Assembly: GCF_024139115.2 (NCBI RefSeq)
Contig: NC_085140.1
Span: 413,924,283-413,988,282 of the forward strand
Reading direction: 5' to 3'
DNA: 64,000 nucleotides
Source: Armigeres subalbatus
Lineage: Eukaryota > Arthropoda > Insecta > Diptera > Culicidae
In this document: positions 45,001 through 54,902 of the stretch, in pieces
Position numbering within the stretch: the stretch's first letter is position 1
Layout: every line of letters begins with the position of its first letter
Notes under the pieces: model-generated
Told to the model about the DNA's origin: nothing
Seen by the model: only the letters and a program-made list of their open reading frames with translations
The model's database searches: none
Translations under genes and position numbers: made by a program

Positions 45001-47892
45001 ATTCAAAATTCAAAATTCAAGGGTTCTAAGGTTCTAAAATTCTAAAATTCTAAAATTCTAAAATTCTAAAATTCTAAAATTAAGGTTCTAAAATTCTAAA
45101 ATTCTAAAATTCTAAAATTCTAAAATTCTAAGTTCTAAATTCTAAAATTCTAAAATTCTAAAATTCTAAAATTCTAAGGTTCTAAAATTCTAAAATTCTA
45201 AAATTTAAAATTCTAAAATTCTAAAATTTAAAATTCTAAATTCTAAAATTCTAAAGGTTCTAAATTCTAAAATTCTAAAATTCTAAAATTCTAAAATTCT
45301 AAAATTCTAAAATTCTAAGGTTCTAAGGTTCTGAGTTCTAAATTCTAAGGTTCTAAAATTCTAAAATTCTAAATTCTAAATTCTAAAATTCTAAAATTCT
45401 AAAATTCTAAAATTCTAAGGTTCTAAAATTCTAAAATTCTGAGTTCTAAATTCTAGTTCTAAAATTCTAAGGTAAAATTCAAAATTCTAAAATTTAAAGT
45501 TCTAAGGTTCTAAGTTCTAAAATTCTAAATTCTAATGTTGAGTTCTAAAATTCTGAGTTCTAAAATTCTAAAATTCTAAAATTCTGAGTTAAAATTCTAA
45601 AATTCTAAGGTTCTAAAATTCTAAAATTCTAAATTCTAAATTCTAAGGTTAAGGTTCTGAGTTCTAAATTCTAAAATTCTAAATTCTAAGATTCTAGGTT
45701 CTAAAATTCTAAATTCTAAAATTCTAAGGTTCTAATTCTTCTAAATTTCCTAATTTCTAAGGTTCAAAATTCAAGGTTCAAAATTCAAAAATTCAAAATT
45801 CTAAGGTTCTAAATTCTAAAATTCTAAAATTCTAAAATTCTAAATTCTAAAATTCTAAAATTCTAAAATTCTAAAATTCTAAAATTCTAAAATTCTAAAG
45901 TTCTAAAATTCTAAAATTCTAAAAGTTCTAAAATTCTAAAATTCTAAAATTTAAAATTCTAAAATTCTAAAATTCTAAAATTCTAAAATTCTAAAATTCT
46001 AAAATTCTAAAATTCTAAAATTCTAAAATTCTGAGTTAAAATTCTAAGTTCTAAGGTTCTAAAGATTCTAAGGTTCTAAAATTCTAAAATTCTAAATTCT
46101 AAAATTCTAAAATTCTAAAATTCTAAAATTCTAAAATTCTAAGGTTCTAAAATTCTGAGTTCAAATTCAAAAATTCTAAGGTTCTAAAATTCAAGGGTTC
46201 AAAATTCAAAAATTCAAAATTCTAAAATTCAAAATTCAAGGTTCAAAGTTCAAGGTTCAAATTCAAAAATTCAAAGTTCAAAAATTCAAAATTCAAAGTT
46301 CAAAGTTCAAGGTTCAAAGTTCAAGGGATTCAAAATTCAAAATTCAAATTCAAAATTCAAAGTTCAAAATTCAAAATTCAAAAATTTAAAAGTTCAAAAT
46401 TCAAAATTCAAAAGTTCAAATTCAAAATTCTAAAATTCTAAAATTCAAAATTCTAAAATTCTAAAATTCTAAGTTCTAAAATTCTAAGTTCTAAATTCTA
46501 AAATTCTAAAATTCTAAGGTTAAAATTCTAAAATTCTAAAATTCTAAAATTCTAAAATTCTAAAATTCTAAAATTCTAAATTCTAAAATTCTAAAATTCT
46601 AAAATTCTAAATTCTAAAATTCTAAAATTCTAAAATTCTAAAATTCTAAAATTCTAAAATTCTAAAATTCTAAAATTCTAAAATTCTAAAATTCTAAAAT
46701 TCTAAAATTCTAAAATTCTAAAATTCTAAAATTCTAAAATTCTAAAATTCTAAAATTCTAAAATTCTAAAATACTAAAATTTTAAAATTCTAAAATTCTA
46801 AAATAAATTCTAAAATTCTGAAATTCTAAAATTCTAAAATTCTAAAATTCTAAAATTCTAAAATTTTTTTTTTTTTTTTTATTGTCTTTATTAACGAGGT
46901 TTTCGGCCCTAGACCGGTTCACCTCATAGCAATTCTAAAATTCTAAAATTCTAAAATTCTAAAATTCTAAAATTCTAAAATTCTAAAATTCTAAAATTCT
47001 AAAATTCTAAAATTCTAAAATTCTAAAATTCTAAAATTCTAAAATTCTAAAATTCTAAAATTCTAAAATTCTAAAATTCTAAAATTCTAAAATTCTAAAA
47101 TTCTAAAATTCTAAAATTCTAAAATTCTAAAATTCTAAAATTCTAAAATTCTAAAATTCTAAATTTCTAAATTTCTAAATTTCTAAATTTCAAAAATTCA
47201 AAAATTCAAAAATTCTAAAATTCAAAAATTCTAAAATTCTAAAATTCTAAAATTCTAAAATTCTAAAATTTTAAGATTCAAAAATTCAAAAATTCTAAAA
47301 TTCTAAAATTCTAAAATTCTAAAATTCTAAAATTCTAAAATTCTAAAATTCTAAAATTCTAAAATTTTAAAATTCGAAATGTCTTAAATTTTAAAATTCT
47401 AAAATTCTAAAATTCTAAAATTCTAAAATTCTAAAATTCTAAAATTCTAAAATTCTAAAATTCTAAAATTCTAAAATTCTAAAATTCTAAAATTCTAAAA
47501 TTCTAAAATTCTAAAATTCTAAAATTCTAAAATTCTAAAATTCTAAAATTCCAAAATTCTATATTCTAAAATTCTAAAATTCTAAAATTCTAAAATTCAA
47601 AAATTCAAAAATTCAAAAATTCAAAAATTCAAAAATTCAAAAATTCAAAAATTCAAAAATTCAAAAATTCAAAAATTCAAAAATTCAAAATTCAAAAATT
47701 CAAAAATTCAAAAATTCAAAATTCAAAAATTCAAAAATTCAAAAATTCAAAAATTCAAAAATTCAAAAATTCAAAAATTCAAAAATTCAAAAATTCAAAA
47801 ATTCAAAAATTCAAAAATTTAAAAATTCAAATATTCAAAAATTCAAATATTCAAAAATTCAAAAATTCAAAAATTCAAAAATTCAAAAATTT
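42027..47892 (+). repeat. 5.9-kb array of an 8-bp repeat (AAATTCTA and variants)
   Basis: The array consists almost entirely of AAATTCTA units and close variants: AAATTCAA, AAATTTAA, seven-base AAATTCT and AAGGTTCT. It has blocks. 42027-42294 is almost pure AAATTCTA. 42295-42480 is AAATTCAA, then AAATTTAA. 42481-46510 is mixed, with frequent GGTTC and GAGTTC forms and changing phase. About 46510-47160 and 47390-47575 are again almost pure AAATTCTA. 47595-47890 is almost pure AAATTCAA. It contains no gene. One foreign insert sits at 46864-46930. Confidence 0.97.
46864..46930 (-). mobile_element. LINE 3'-tail insertion inside the 8-bp array
   Basis: A run of 17 Ts is followed by ATTGTCTTTATTAACGAGGT and TTTCGGCCCTAGACCGGTTC on +. 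Read on the minus strand, this is a short 3' end plus poly(A), like the tail at 11622-11666. It is about 67 bp, so severely 5'-truncated. Repeat units continue directly on both sides; any target duplication is hidden by the repeat. Confidence 0.75.
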
Positions 47893-49113
47893 AATGGAAC
47901 ATCAACAACTTATGGAGGTTTGACTGTATTTGTTTTAATTATTTCAATTTATTTTTTTTTCAATTTCTTGATTTTAAAAATTCTATTTCTATGTTTTTAA
48001 TTTTTTGTTTATTTAGTATTTATTATAATTTTATATTTCCAACTTTTTTGAATGATGTTTTTCAAGTTCTAAATTCATTTTTAGAAAAATTCGCACCAGA
48101 TAGTCGCTACTTCGATATTTTTGAAAATTTGACCGCCGCGTGGTCGACTCGGGCGGTGAATGCTTGGATAGCACGTGCTATTTGTTTTGCGGAGGAATTT
48201 TACACATTCATGAGAGCCTTGGAAAATGTTCACGAAAGTGGTCATTTTGTTGCAAGGCACAATATCAGCTGTTATCATTATTGAGGGAACAATCTGGATT
48301 TTATTTAATTTTTGTATTTAACTTTGCTGATGGCATGCGAAGATGCAATAAATGATTTACTTTTTTCACAAACAATGTTCTTAATCAACCGAGAAATACT
48401 CGAACATAATCAAAGTTTGTTTTGAGTTATATGTAGTGCTTTCTCTAAGAATGTTCTCCACAAACTCTTCATCCCAAATTCGCACCAATAGTTCAAGAAT
48501 AGCAGCAATTTCGACTTCACCAGCTCACCCATTTCAATCATGTGCTGTCTCCCAGTGAAACATCCTTGCTTTGCTCCATTTACAGTCAAAGCGAAGCGTT
48601 ACAAAGTTTTTTTTCCCTTCTTGATAGCTGGGCCACCAGGAGGAATAACAACATTTTAGACTCGCATCTTCTTTGGGCCCAACCACTTCAAAGAGAAGCT
48701 TCTTTTGTGTTTTTCTTTAGATTTCCACAAGCCCGGTCCAAACGATGCAGCTGATGCCGCATCGTTCCATCTGTAGGGAAGTCCGCCACTACACCACGTC
48801 CTTCGCACATGCCTGCACCAAAACTACTTTGTACTGGGGCAAAGTGGCCCCCGGTAGCGGCAACATCCAGCAGAAGCAACTCAAATGGGAAACAATTGCA
48901 GCTGGAACAACAGAAGAAAGTTCGCGTTTCCTCCCGGGAGAAAATTGAAAAGCACTTTTCTCGTTTGGCGTTTTTCCGCACCATCAAGCACGAGGGAAAA
49001 CTTTAGAAAGTTAGATAATTGGATACAAGCAACGATCGGGTTTCGGTTGGAGAATTCGAATTCAATTGTGAAATAATGATTTGTGGGTTATTTTAAACGA
49101 CTTTTTCATATAG
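47893..49113. other. Unassigned; open frame 47991-48284 and GC-balanced patch 48540-49010
   Basis: The 97-codon + frame (47991-48284) changes from AT-rich, Phe/Ile-rich sequence to a more protein-like second half (APDSRYFDIFENLTAAW... ). It matches nothing I know. In 48540-49010 several frames are open on both strands at once and none has a recognised domain. Either may be part of a real exon; I cannot support a gene call. Confidence 0.35.
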
Positions 49114-49187
49114 GGCTCCATAGCTCAGTTGGTTAGAGCGTCGTGCTAATAACGCGAAGGTCGTGAGTTCGATCCTCTCTGGAGCCA
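49114..49187 (+). tRNA. tRNA-Ile (anticodon AAT)
   Basis: The 74-nt sequence has a fully paired acceptor stem (GGCTCCA with TGGAGCC) and discriminator A. Box A is TAGCTCAGTTGG and box B is GTTCGATCC. The anticodon loop CTAATAA gives AAT, which after A-to-I editing reads AUU, AUC and AUA. No intron. A TTTTT terminator follows at 49190-49194. Nothing else in the vicinity suggests a tRNA cluster. Confidence 0.96.
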
Positions 49188-49189
49188 AG

Positions 49190-49194
49190 TTTTT
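49190..49194 (+). terminator. Pol III T-run of tRNA-Ile
   Basis: Five Ts starting three bases after the tRNA 3' end. Confidence 0.85.
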
Positions 49195-50293
49195 ATTGTT
49201 TCAAACAGTTCGCATGAATTTGAGTCCTCACTTGCCTTTAGGGAGATTTGGCTTCCATTTAAACATTTTGCAAAGATTTTGCAACAGATATTGTAATGAT
49301 TACAGGCGCCATAGAAATTTATAAACTTCTCTGGCGCCACCAGCAACATATAGACGCGATTGCGACACTACAGCTGGCTGTTGGAAGCATACTCTCAGCC
49401 TACCCACTCATAAATCTTAGAAAACTGTCTCTCGTTTTCATTCTATATTCTATACATAGCTGTAATATCAGTTTTTATCATTTCCCAGTTGCGTACGATT
49501 TCCAACAGATGTCAGCGCCGACGAGATGCCGTCATCGTCGTCTAGTCAGTTTTTGTCGTCGATGATGGCCACTGAGGAAGGTGTGGGTAAGTGATAAGAC
49601 TGGTTGGTTGAATTGATGCTCACACTTCCCAATGAAGCACGCTTGAGAGGCGCACCGAGAAGCGAGGCAATAAGTATAAATAAATAGTGACCGCTTGTAC
49701 TAAGTGGTGGATGATGTTTCCACACACAGTTAGTTGAATGGCGGTTATGAATTATATTCGTTCGCATGGTCTATTGAAAAAGCTATTGGATAGAATTATT
49801 TCATGCATTAGTGGTTGTTGGACCGTTTAATTGAAGCATGAAAGTTTTAACATTCTGAACTAGTTTAAAAAATCTAATTAATCCATCTAACAGACATTTA
49901 GTGAGACTAGCCTTTTTTGTGTATTATAAAAAGTAATAAGATAAAAAGCGTATATGAACTATTTTTGATTTTCTTGATAGATGTATTCTACATGTCTAAT
50001 TTTTTGCATTCATTTGAAATCATTGTAAAAATAATCGTATAAATGAACATGTTACGAGCAAACCGGTTAAGGGTAAATAACTACAAAGTGTGCGAGACTT
50101 TTACGCACAAACATACATACACAACACTCCCACAAAATCTTAATTTACATAAAGAAAATGTTACGTCTTCATCATTTTATTCATTGCAATTTTAAAATGT
50201 CATTTTTTTTTATTATTACAGGGAATTGTATATCAAAATGGCTAACGACTAACAATATCTTGTAAATTAATTTTATATATCCAATGCAAACAT
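49195..50293. other. Spacer and P450 3' flank, no further gene recognised
   Basis: Small frames at 49296-49565 (+) and 49546-49767 (minus) have no domain. From about 49800 the sequence is AT-rich. The part next to 50293 is the 3' untranslated region of the P450, with a possible polyadenylation signal at 50176-50181. Confidence 0.4.
50176..50181 (-). terminator. Candidate polyadenylation signal AATAAA of the P450 gene
   Basis: TTTATT on + reads AATAAA on the minus strand, about 113 nt after the P450 stop codon. Position and sequence fit, but AT-rich DNA yields such hexamers often. Confidence 0.45.
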
Positions 50294-51835
50294 TTATCTA
50301 CCAGAAATCTTGAGAAAGATCCCGTCTTTCGGTAACAGCGGCACCGATGCAGGACTGAACACTATTTTTGGGCCTTGAGTAGCTTCAAAGTTGAACTTCG
50401 ACAGCAGCAAAACCAATCCAATCTTTGCTATCAGTACACCCATTCTGAAAGCTGTGGAAACAAAAAAAAACTTAGTGTTTGTGATTGCAATTAAAACAAT
50501 TTTACACAAAAATTCACCTATGCAATTGCGAGGCCCTTCCCCAAATGGATAATACGCATTTTCATCGTAGTTTTTTGTCGCTTCCTCGAAGCGTTCAGGA
50601 TTGAAGCGATCGGGGTCGGGGAAGTACTGCTCATCCATACTGAATGCGTAAAGTGGAATCACAACTTGAGTGCCTTTCGTAATTACCATATCAGAATCTG
50701 GCACATGGTAGTCCAGTGTGCATTCTCGATTCAAAATTGGAAGGCCGGGATATTTTCGTAATGTTTCTTTGATGCAGAGATCCAAATATGGCATTTGTTT
50801 CACATTGTCGTACGTAATTTTTCCGTTAAATTTATCAAGCGTTTCAATAATCTCCGTCTGCAGTTTCTTCATTACATCCGGATGTTGACTTAACTCATGC
50901 ATTGCGAAGGCTATTGTCCCCGTGGATGTTTCCGACCCTGCTGCGTAGAACAAAAACACATTTGCTGCACACTGCTCTAAGCTCATTGCCACGCCTTGGT
51001 TTTGATCACCCTCTTGACGAATGTTGATCAATTGTTGGATAAAATCCTTCCGATTCACGCCCATCTTTTCCCTGTGTTCGATTTGCTTCGTCACTATTCC
51101 AGAGACAAAATTAATCACGTCGGGCTCCAGCGACGAAATTCCCGTGTATTTTAGCAGACTCGGGCAAATGAACATAGCGGATGCCCGAAACCTGGCAGAG
51201 AGTCGTTCCTCTTGTGCTCGACGTAGCACTTTGCTGAATGCGTCATCACGATCTTCGATGCAATTTGCCTCGAACCCAAAAAACACTGTTGCAATTATCT
51301 CAAGCACAAACCGAGATAGGATATCGCGAATTTCTATCACTTCTTGCTTCTCGGCTACTGGTTGCAGATATTTTTGCAGCTTATCACCAACTTCCAGAAT
51401 GGTTGGCATCATGCCACGGAGTTGCCCACCGGTGAACAGAGGCGATAGCTTGTTCCGCAATGCACGCCAACGTTTACCGGGCAGGGCGAACAGATTGGCG
51501 GAGAAGGGATCACCCTCCTCATTGCAGTAGATGCCTCGATCGTGGAAGTGATTGAAATCCGTGGTCATGATCTGCTGCGCCAGATGTGCGTCCCGAACAA
51601 GGATTGCCGGCCGGAAGAACAAATATATTCCAACCAGTTGACCTTTCGTCTGCCAGTAGAGCTGGTTGATGGCAAATCCAAATGATTCCGTTTTCTTTAT
51701 TACAGTTAGCAGATTGCCGAACGGAATGTGAGGTTTAATGCTCGATAGTCCATGCCTGTCCCAGTACGAGTAGACGTACTTCAGAGCAAGGGTAGCGGCG
51801 ACCGCTAGAAGCGCGGACACGTAAATAATCAACAT
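50294..51835 (-). CDS. Cytochrome P450, CYP6-type, two coding exons
   Basis: A membrane-anchored haem monooxygenase of the endoplasmic reticulum. CYP6 enzymes oxidise plant compounds, insecticides or hormones using NADPH-P450 reductase; the substrate here is unknown. Exon 1 is 51835-50518 and exon 2 is 50451-50294, giving about 491 residues, the normal CYP6 length. Residues 2-24 are the hydrophobic anchor. Key motifs are the C-helix WRALR at 123-127, I-helix AGSET at 299-303, K-helix ETLR at 357-360, NPERF at 412-416 and haem loop FGEGPRNCI with Cys438. The usual Gly two places after the Cys is Ala, formed across the splice junction. The start has A at -3 and is followed at once by the anchor. 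The intron also reads open, so an unspliced reading gives 513 residues with a 22-residue insert. No second P450 is nearby. The subfamily cannot be fixed by eye. Confidence 0.95.
   Translation of the reverse strand: MLIIYVSALLAVAATLALKYVYSYWDRHGLSSIKPHIPFGNLLTVIKKTESFGFAINQLYWQTKGQLVGIYLFFRPAILVRDAHLAQQIMTTDFNHFHDRGIYCNEEGDPFSANLFALPGKRWRALRNKLSPLFTGGQLRGMMPTILEVGDKLQKYLQPVAEKQEVIEIRDILSRFVLEIIATVFFGFEANCIEDRDDAFSKVLRRAQEERLSARFRASAMFICPSLLKYTGISSLEPDVINFVSGIVTKQIEHREKMGVNRKDFIQQLINIRQEGDQNQGVAMSLEQCAANVFLFYAAGSETSTGTIAFAMHELSQHPDVMKKLQTEIIETLDKFNGKITYDNVKQMPYLDLCIKETLRKYPGLPILNRECTLDYHVPDSDMVITKGTQVVIPLYAFSMDEQYFPDPDRFNPERFEEATKNYDENAYYPFGEGPRNCIGEFLCKIVLIAITNTKFFFVSTAFRMGVLIAKIGLVLLLSKFNFEATQGPKIVFSPASVPLLPKDGIFLKISGR
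50452..50517 (-). other. 66-bp intron in the P450 gene
   Basis: The donor is ATAG|GTGAAT (intron starts 50517) and the acceptor TTTCCACAG|CTTTC (intron ends 50452), with a pyrimidine-rich stretch before the acceptor. Removing it joins ...RNCI to AFRMGVL, restoring the family's pattern after the haem Cys. The length is a multiple of three and has no in-frame stop, so retention would not cause truncation but would insert 22 residues next to the haem loop. Confidence 0.92.
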
Positions 51836-51935
51836 TTTCGGACAGCAGCCGAGCTCGCACTGGAAGAAGCAACCAGTTTTGGTTACGGTTTCGTGTTATC
51901 GCACGCGCACCACACACTGATGAATCAATACGTGT
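51836..51935 (-). promoter_or_regulatory. Candidate core promoter and 5' untranslated region of the P450 gene
   Basis: On the minus strand ATTCATCAGTGTGTGG carries a TCAGT initiator core at 51916-51920, about 80 nt upstream of the ATG. No TATA box is visible about 30 bp further upstream. The assignment rests only on the short motif and distance. Confidence 0.35.
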
Positions 51936-52379
51936 TTCATTTGGCGTCTGTGGATGTTTGCAGGTGGTTCAAAATGTTTATTATGGTTTTTTTCTTCTCT
52001 GTCTAATCTTTTCATTGAATAAAAAAAACAATCAAAGAGATATCTTTTCTGTATGTTTGAATAACTGTTCAATAACTTTTTACAAAATATTTCAGCAATC
52101 GTCTGTAAAAATGTCAGGTGTTTTGTCATTGTGCGTTACAATGTCAAATAATTAACAAATTATCTTTGATTAAAACTCAGGGATTCGACTTTTCGTTTCA
52201 ATGAGACCAAAGCAAGCATTTTTCGGGCCAAGGGAAAATCTTGTTTCGTTGTTTATGTTGAGGATCATCTTTCACCCATCAATCTTTTCTCTAGAATTAG
52301 CATTGGAAGATGAACGTTTCATTGCTTTTACCTGTCACTCACTTTTCGCGAGAATTATTGCAGAACAATTACAAAATTG
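51936..52379. other. AT-rich upstream flank of the P450 gene
   Basis: No recognisable element or gene. It may contain regulatory sites of the P450 gene, but none is distinctive. Confidence 0.4.
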
Positions 52380-52465
52380 TATGCTCGCGCCGGGATTCGA
52401 ACCCAGAATAGTAACAATAATAGCTGTGGGGATGCGCTTACTTTAGCCACACCACCACGCTATCT
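52380..52465 (-). repeat. tRNA-like sequence, possible SINE head
   Basis: On the minus strand GATAGCGTGGTGGTGTGGCT, a box-A-like region, is followed about 50 bp later by GGGTTCGAATCCCGGCGCGA, a perfect box B with a paired T-arm. The anticodon region is disrupted and the acceptor arm does not pair, so it is not a working tRNA. Confidence 0.5.
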
Positions 52466-52484
52466 GTAAGAAAGCGTTAAGTTA

Positions 52485-52527
52485 CTACCATAACTACTAT
52501 AACCATAACCATAACCATAACCATAAG
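52485..52527 (+). repeat. (ACCATA)n microsatellite
   Basis: ACTACCATAACTACTATAAC grades into four to five perfect AACCAT units. Confidence 0.85.
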
Positions 52528-52639
52528 CTACTACCATTTGCATTGATGATGCCACGAAAAGACTCGAATATGGAAGAAAAAGAGCAAACCAACGTTTAGC
52601 GGCAATCGAAGTGAGCGAAAAATTGTTTTTTGCAATTCC

Positions 52640-52860
52640 TGATCATAATACCTGGTTTACAGTTGTCATTTGAGTGATAAAACGGCCTACTTTTCCATAC
52701 CAACAGAATGGGTGCTATAATGACCATTATGCAACTCAAATGGGTTGCATAATATTCATTATAGCACTCATTTGGGTGCTATAATGAAAAACCTACATTG
52801 GGACAGTAGTTACATGACTAAATTTAGCTGAATTAGTTTGGGTGAGTGTTTAAATAGTGT
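52640..52860. mobile_element. MITE-like repeat with internal palindrome (paralogue at 59770-59985)
   Basis: GATCATAATACCTGG, CTTTTCCATACCAAC, GGGTGCTATAATGACCATTA and GGGTGAGTG are shared in order with 59770-59985. The middle, about 52708-52785, is a hairpin built from GGGTGCTATAATGA and TCATTATAGCACCC-type arms. No target duplication is readable. Confidence 0.6.
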
Positions 52861-53110
52861 ACTCTAAGCGTCTCGTAATAAATGAAATGGTTTGTTGGAC
52901 ATAACATCACAATTTTCCAAAGGCAATTGCATTCATCGCTTCATAGCTTTTCAAGCTATGCAATTTGGCACGATAAGATGGAATCTTATTGTTCTCTGCC
53001 GCAACATAATTTATTGGCATGAATGATCATGTGGAGTAAATTCGATTGTAAAATTTTGGTATAGATTTATCATTTTAAAGCCCATTTTTCGTCATTGCAA
53101 AAAATAGCGT
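52861..53110. other. AT-rich spacer
   Basis: Nothing recognised other than a small AGCTTTTCAAGCT hairpin near 52947. Confidence 0.4.
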
Positions 53111-53231
53111 GTGCAACTCGTTGCAAAACTCGATTTTTTCAGCCCTCGTAGTATTTATCCAACTCGGCAAGCCTCGTTGGATAAACGTACAACTAGTGCT
53201 GAAAAAATCATCTTTTTGCAACTAGTTGCAC
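53111..53231. mobile_element. 121-bp palindromic element
   Basis: The left arm GTGCAACTCGTTGCAAAACT - GATTTTTTCAGC faces the right arm GCTGAAAAAATCATCTTTTTGCAACTAGTTGCAC, with CCAACTCGG/CCTCGTTGG near the centre. Arms are about 55 bp with a few mismatches. Confidence 0.65.
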
Positions 53232-53648
53232 AAACTACTAATCACTCTCCAGGTTGTTTTTCTTTCCCGAAAAGCGATTTCTCCCCGAAAACATGTGAAA
53301 ATCATGTGCTCCGGAGATGGAGTGAGCATTACGTACCCTGAAAAACACATCAAGTCCTAAAACCGTTTAAGTCTTTGAAAAATCCAATGCCAAGATATAA
53401 TAGCACGGGTTGAAGAAACTTTTGCGCATCCTCTGTTGACTTCGGCTATGGATCGATCAGAATTGAGAAGCAGCGTATAATAAATCTTCTAAAATACACT
53501 TCCAACCTCCCTTTTAAACATGTAACTGTTTTACAGTTTTTAGGCAATGAGCTGAAAAGTATTATGCCACGTGATATTGAAAAGTAATTTTCTTCTTCTC
53601 CCCACGTTCTAGACCACGACTAGACCAACATGTTCGCAAGGAAAGTAA
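53232..53648. other. Spacer, nothing recognised
   Basis: AT-rich sequence without element ends or domains. Confidence 0.4.
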
Positions 53649-53670
53649 TTTTTGTAACTCATGGGTTAAA
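53649..53670 (+). repeat. Target-site duplication of the SINE, left copy (22 bp)
   Basis: TTTTTGTAACTCATGGGTTA plus AA is repeated perfectly at 54297-54318. Confidence 0.88.
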
Positions 53671-54296
53671 GCTTGAGCTTGAGCTTGAGCTTGATTGACT
53701 GCTCGTAGTTGCTACTCCATTATGACCAGATCAGCTGTTCTTGCACAGGGAACCAACAGATGTTTGCTTGGGACTAGCACACATCTTCAATGTACAAGTA
53801 CTGGTGATCTCATTTGTTAGGTCACACTGGCGCCTGCCACGTCAGAATGCAAGTCAATGTAGGGAAGAGGGAGGAAATGATGATGCAATCACTCGCCCAC
53901 TGCAAGCCGAATATACCTCTGCACTTGCCACGAGTTCATGCGGAATTTGTTGGAATTTCTGGGTTAGGTTGGAGAGGCAGAGGTCCGTCTTGGTTAACGA
54001 GCTGCCAATGTAATAGATAGGAGAAGGTAACTGATGGAATTTCTAATTGGATGTAGGAAACGAGCTCTATAGTTCATTTCCAATTCTAGCAGATTACTGT
54101 TAGAATACTCAAGTTGAAGGTATAGGAATAGTAATGGAAACGGTATGGAAGTCCATTTCCAGTTCTAGCGATTGCTAGAACATGAGAAATAAAGAGAAAG
54201 ATACAAAGTAGGAGAATGGAACGGACCTGGGATTGAACCCACGACCTCCTGCGTATGAGGCAGAAGCAGTAGCCATATGACTACCAAGCCCGCTTC
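53671..54296 (-). mobile_element. 626-bp tRNA-headed SINE with (AAGCTC)n tail
   Basis: Read on the minus strand, the element starts at 54296 with GAAGCGGGCTTGGTAGTCAT, a box-A-like region. Box B, GGGTTCAATCCC, follows about 50 bp later. It ends at 53671 in a (CAAGCT)n tail (GCTTGAGCTTGAGCTTGAGC on +). A perfect 22-bp target duplication flanks it. Such structure is diagnostic of a LINE-mobilised SINE: the head gives Pol III transcription and the simple tail is recognised by a partner reverse transcriptase. At 626 bp it is long for a SINE and it is not the Feilai type. The body is noncoding. Confidence 0.82.
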
Positions 54297-54318
54297 TTTT
54301 TGTAACTCATGGGTTAAA
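54297..54318 (+). repeat. Target-site duplication of the SINE, right copy (22 bp)
   Basis: Perfect repeat of 53649-53670, bordering the tRNA-like head. Confidence 0.88.
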
Positions 54319-54902
54319 AAGTGGCAAAAACTCAATTTCCAGAAAGTGTTTTCATATGTATTTTCGATTCTTAAAAATTCCAATTCCGGGCTACGTAATG
54401 GTGATTTGACATCTGGGAAAGGGCGTCAAACATAGCTCTGGTCTTCACAAGTTCCAGTTCTCACGCTACCACGGGTCTGCCGATGACAATAGATCGCCAG
54501 TTGAGGGTTGCATACTTAGTTAGTAGTGTTGCCTGGGCACTGTTATGTTGTCCTTCTGACATCAGCTTCTAAGGGGTGCGATCTGGGAGGCCTGACAAAG
54601 TTGGGGTGAGGTTCGAATTCCTATAAAAGCACATGTATTCGAAAGATCCGCAAACCATTACCCCGAATGGGAAACTGCCCCAAGATCAATCAAAGGCCTT
54701 TACCGGGAAAACATTTCGAATCCATAGTATTCCATTATAGTTTTCCCGGTATAAGGCACACCGATGAGATAATGTCTTCTTTCCAATAAACGCGTCTGCC
54801 CGATATACGACGAACAGAGGAGATGACCTTTCTTGCCTTCTGTAAATCAACACGACTTTCCGAACACAAACAGATCTCTCTCTATCTGATGCACACACGT
54901 CC
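54319..54902. other. Spacer, no gene recognised
   Basis: Mixed sequence. ATTACCCCGAATGGGAAACT and CCTTTACCGGGAAAACATTT are followed by a weak inverted ATAGTTTTCCCGGTATAAGG near 54740, suggesting a small hairpin. No domain. Confidence 0.35.

Noticed and set aside
42027..47892. CRISPR-like or telomeric array
   Set aside because: The unit is 8 bp with no spacers and does not match insect telomere repeats; it is an interstitial simple repeat.
48688..49006. Possible small mitochondrial protein gene
   Set aside because: Three + frames and one minus frame are all open over the interval and none matches a family I can name.
51021..51530. 169-codon + frame opposite the P450 gene
   Set aside because: It is a shadow of the P450 coding sequence, which carries all family motifs on the other strand.
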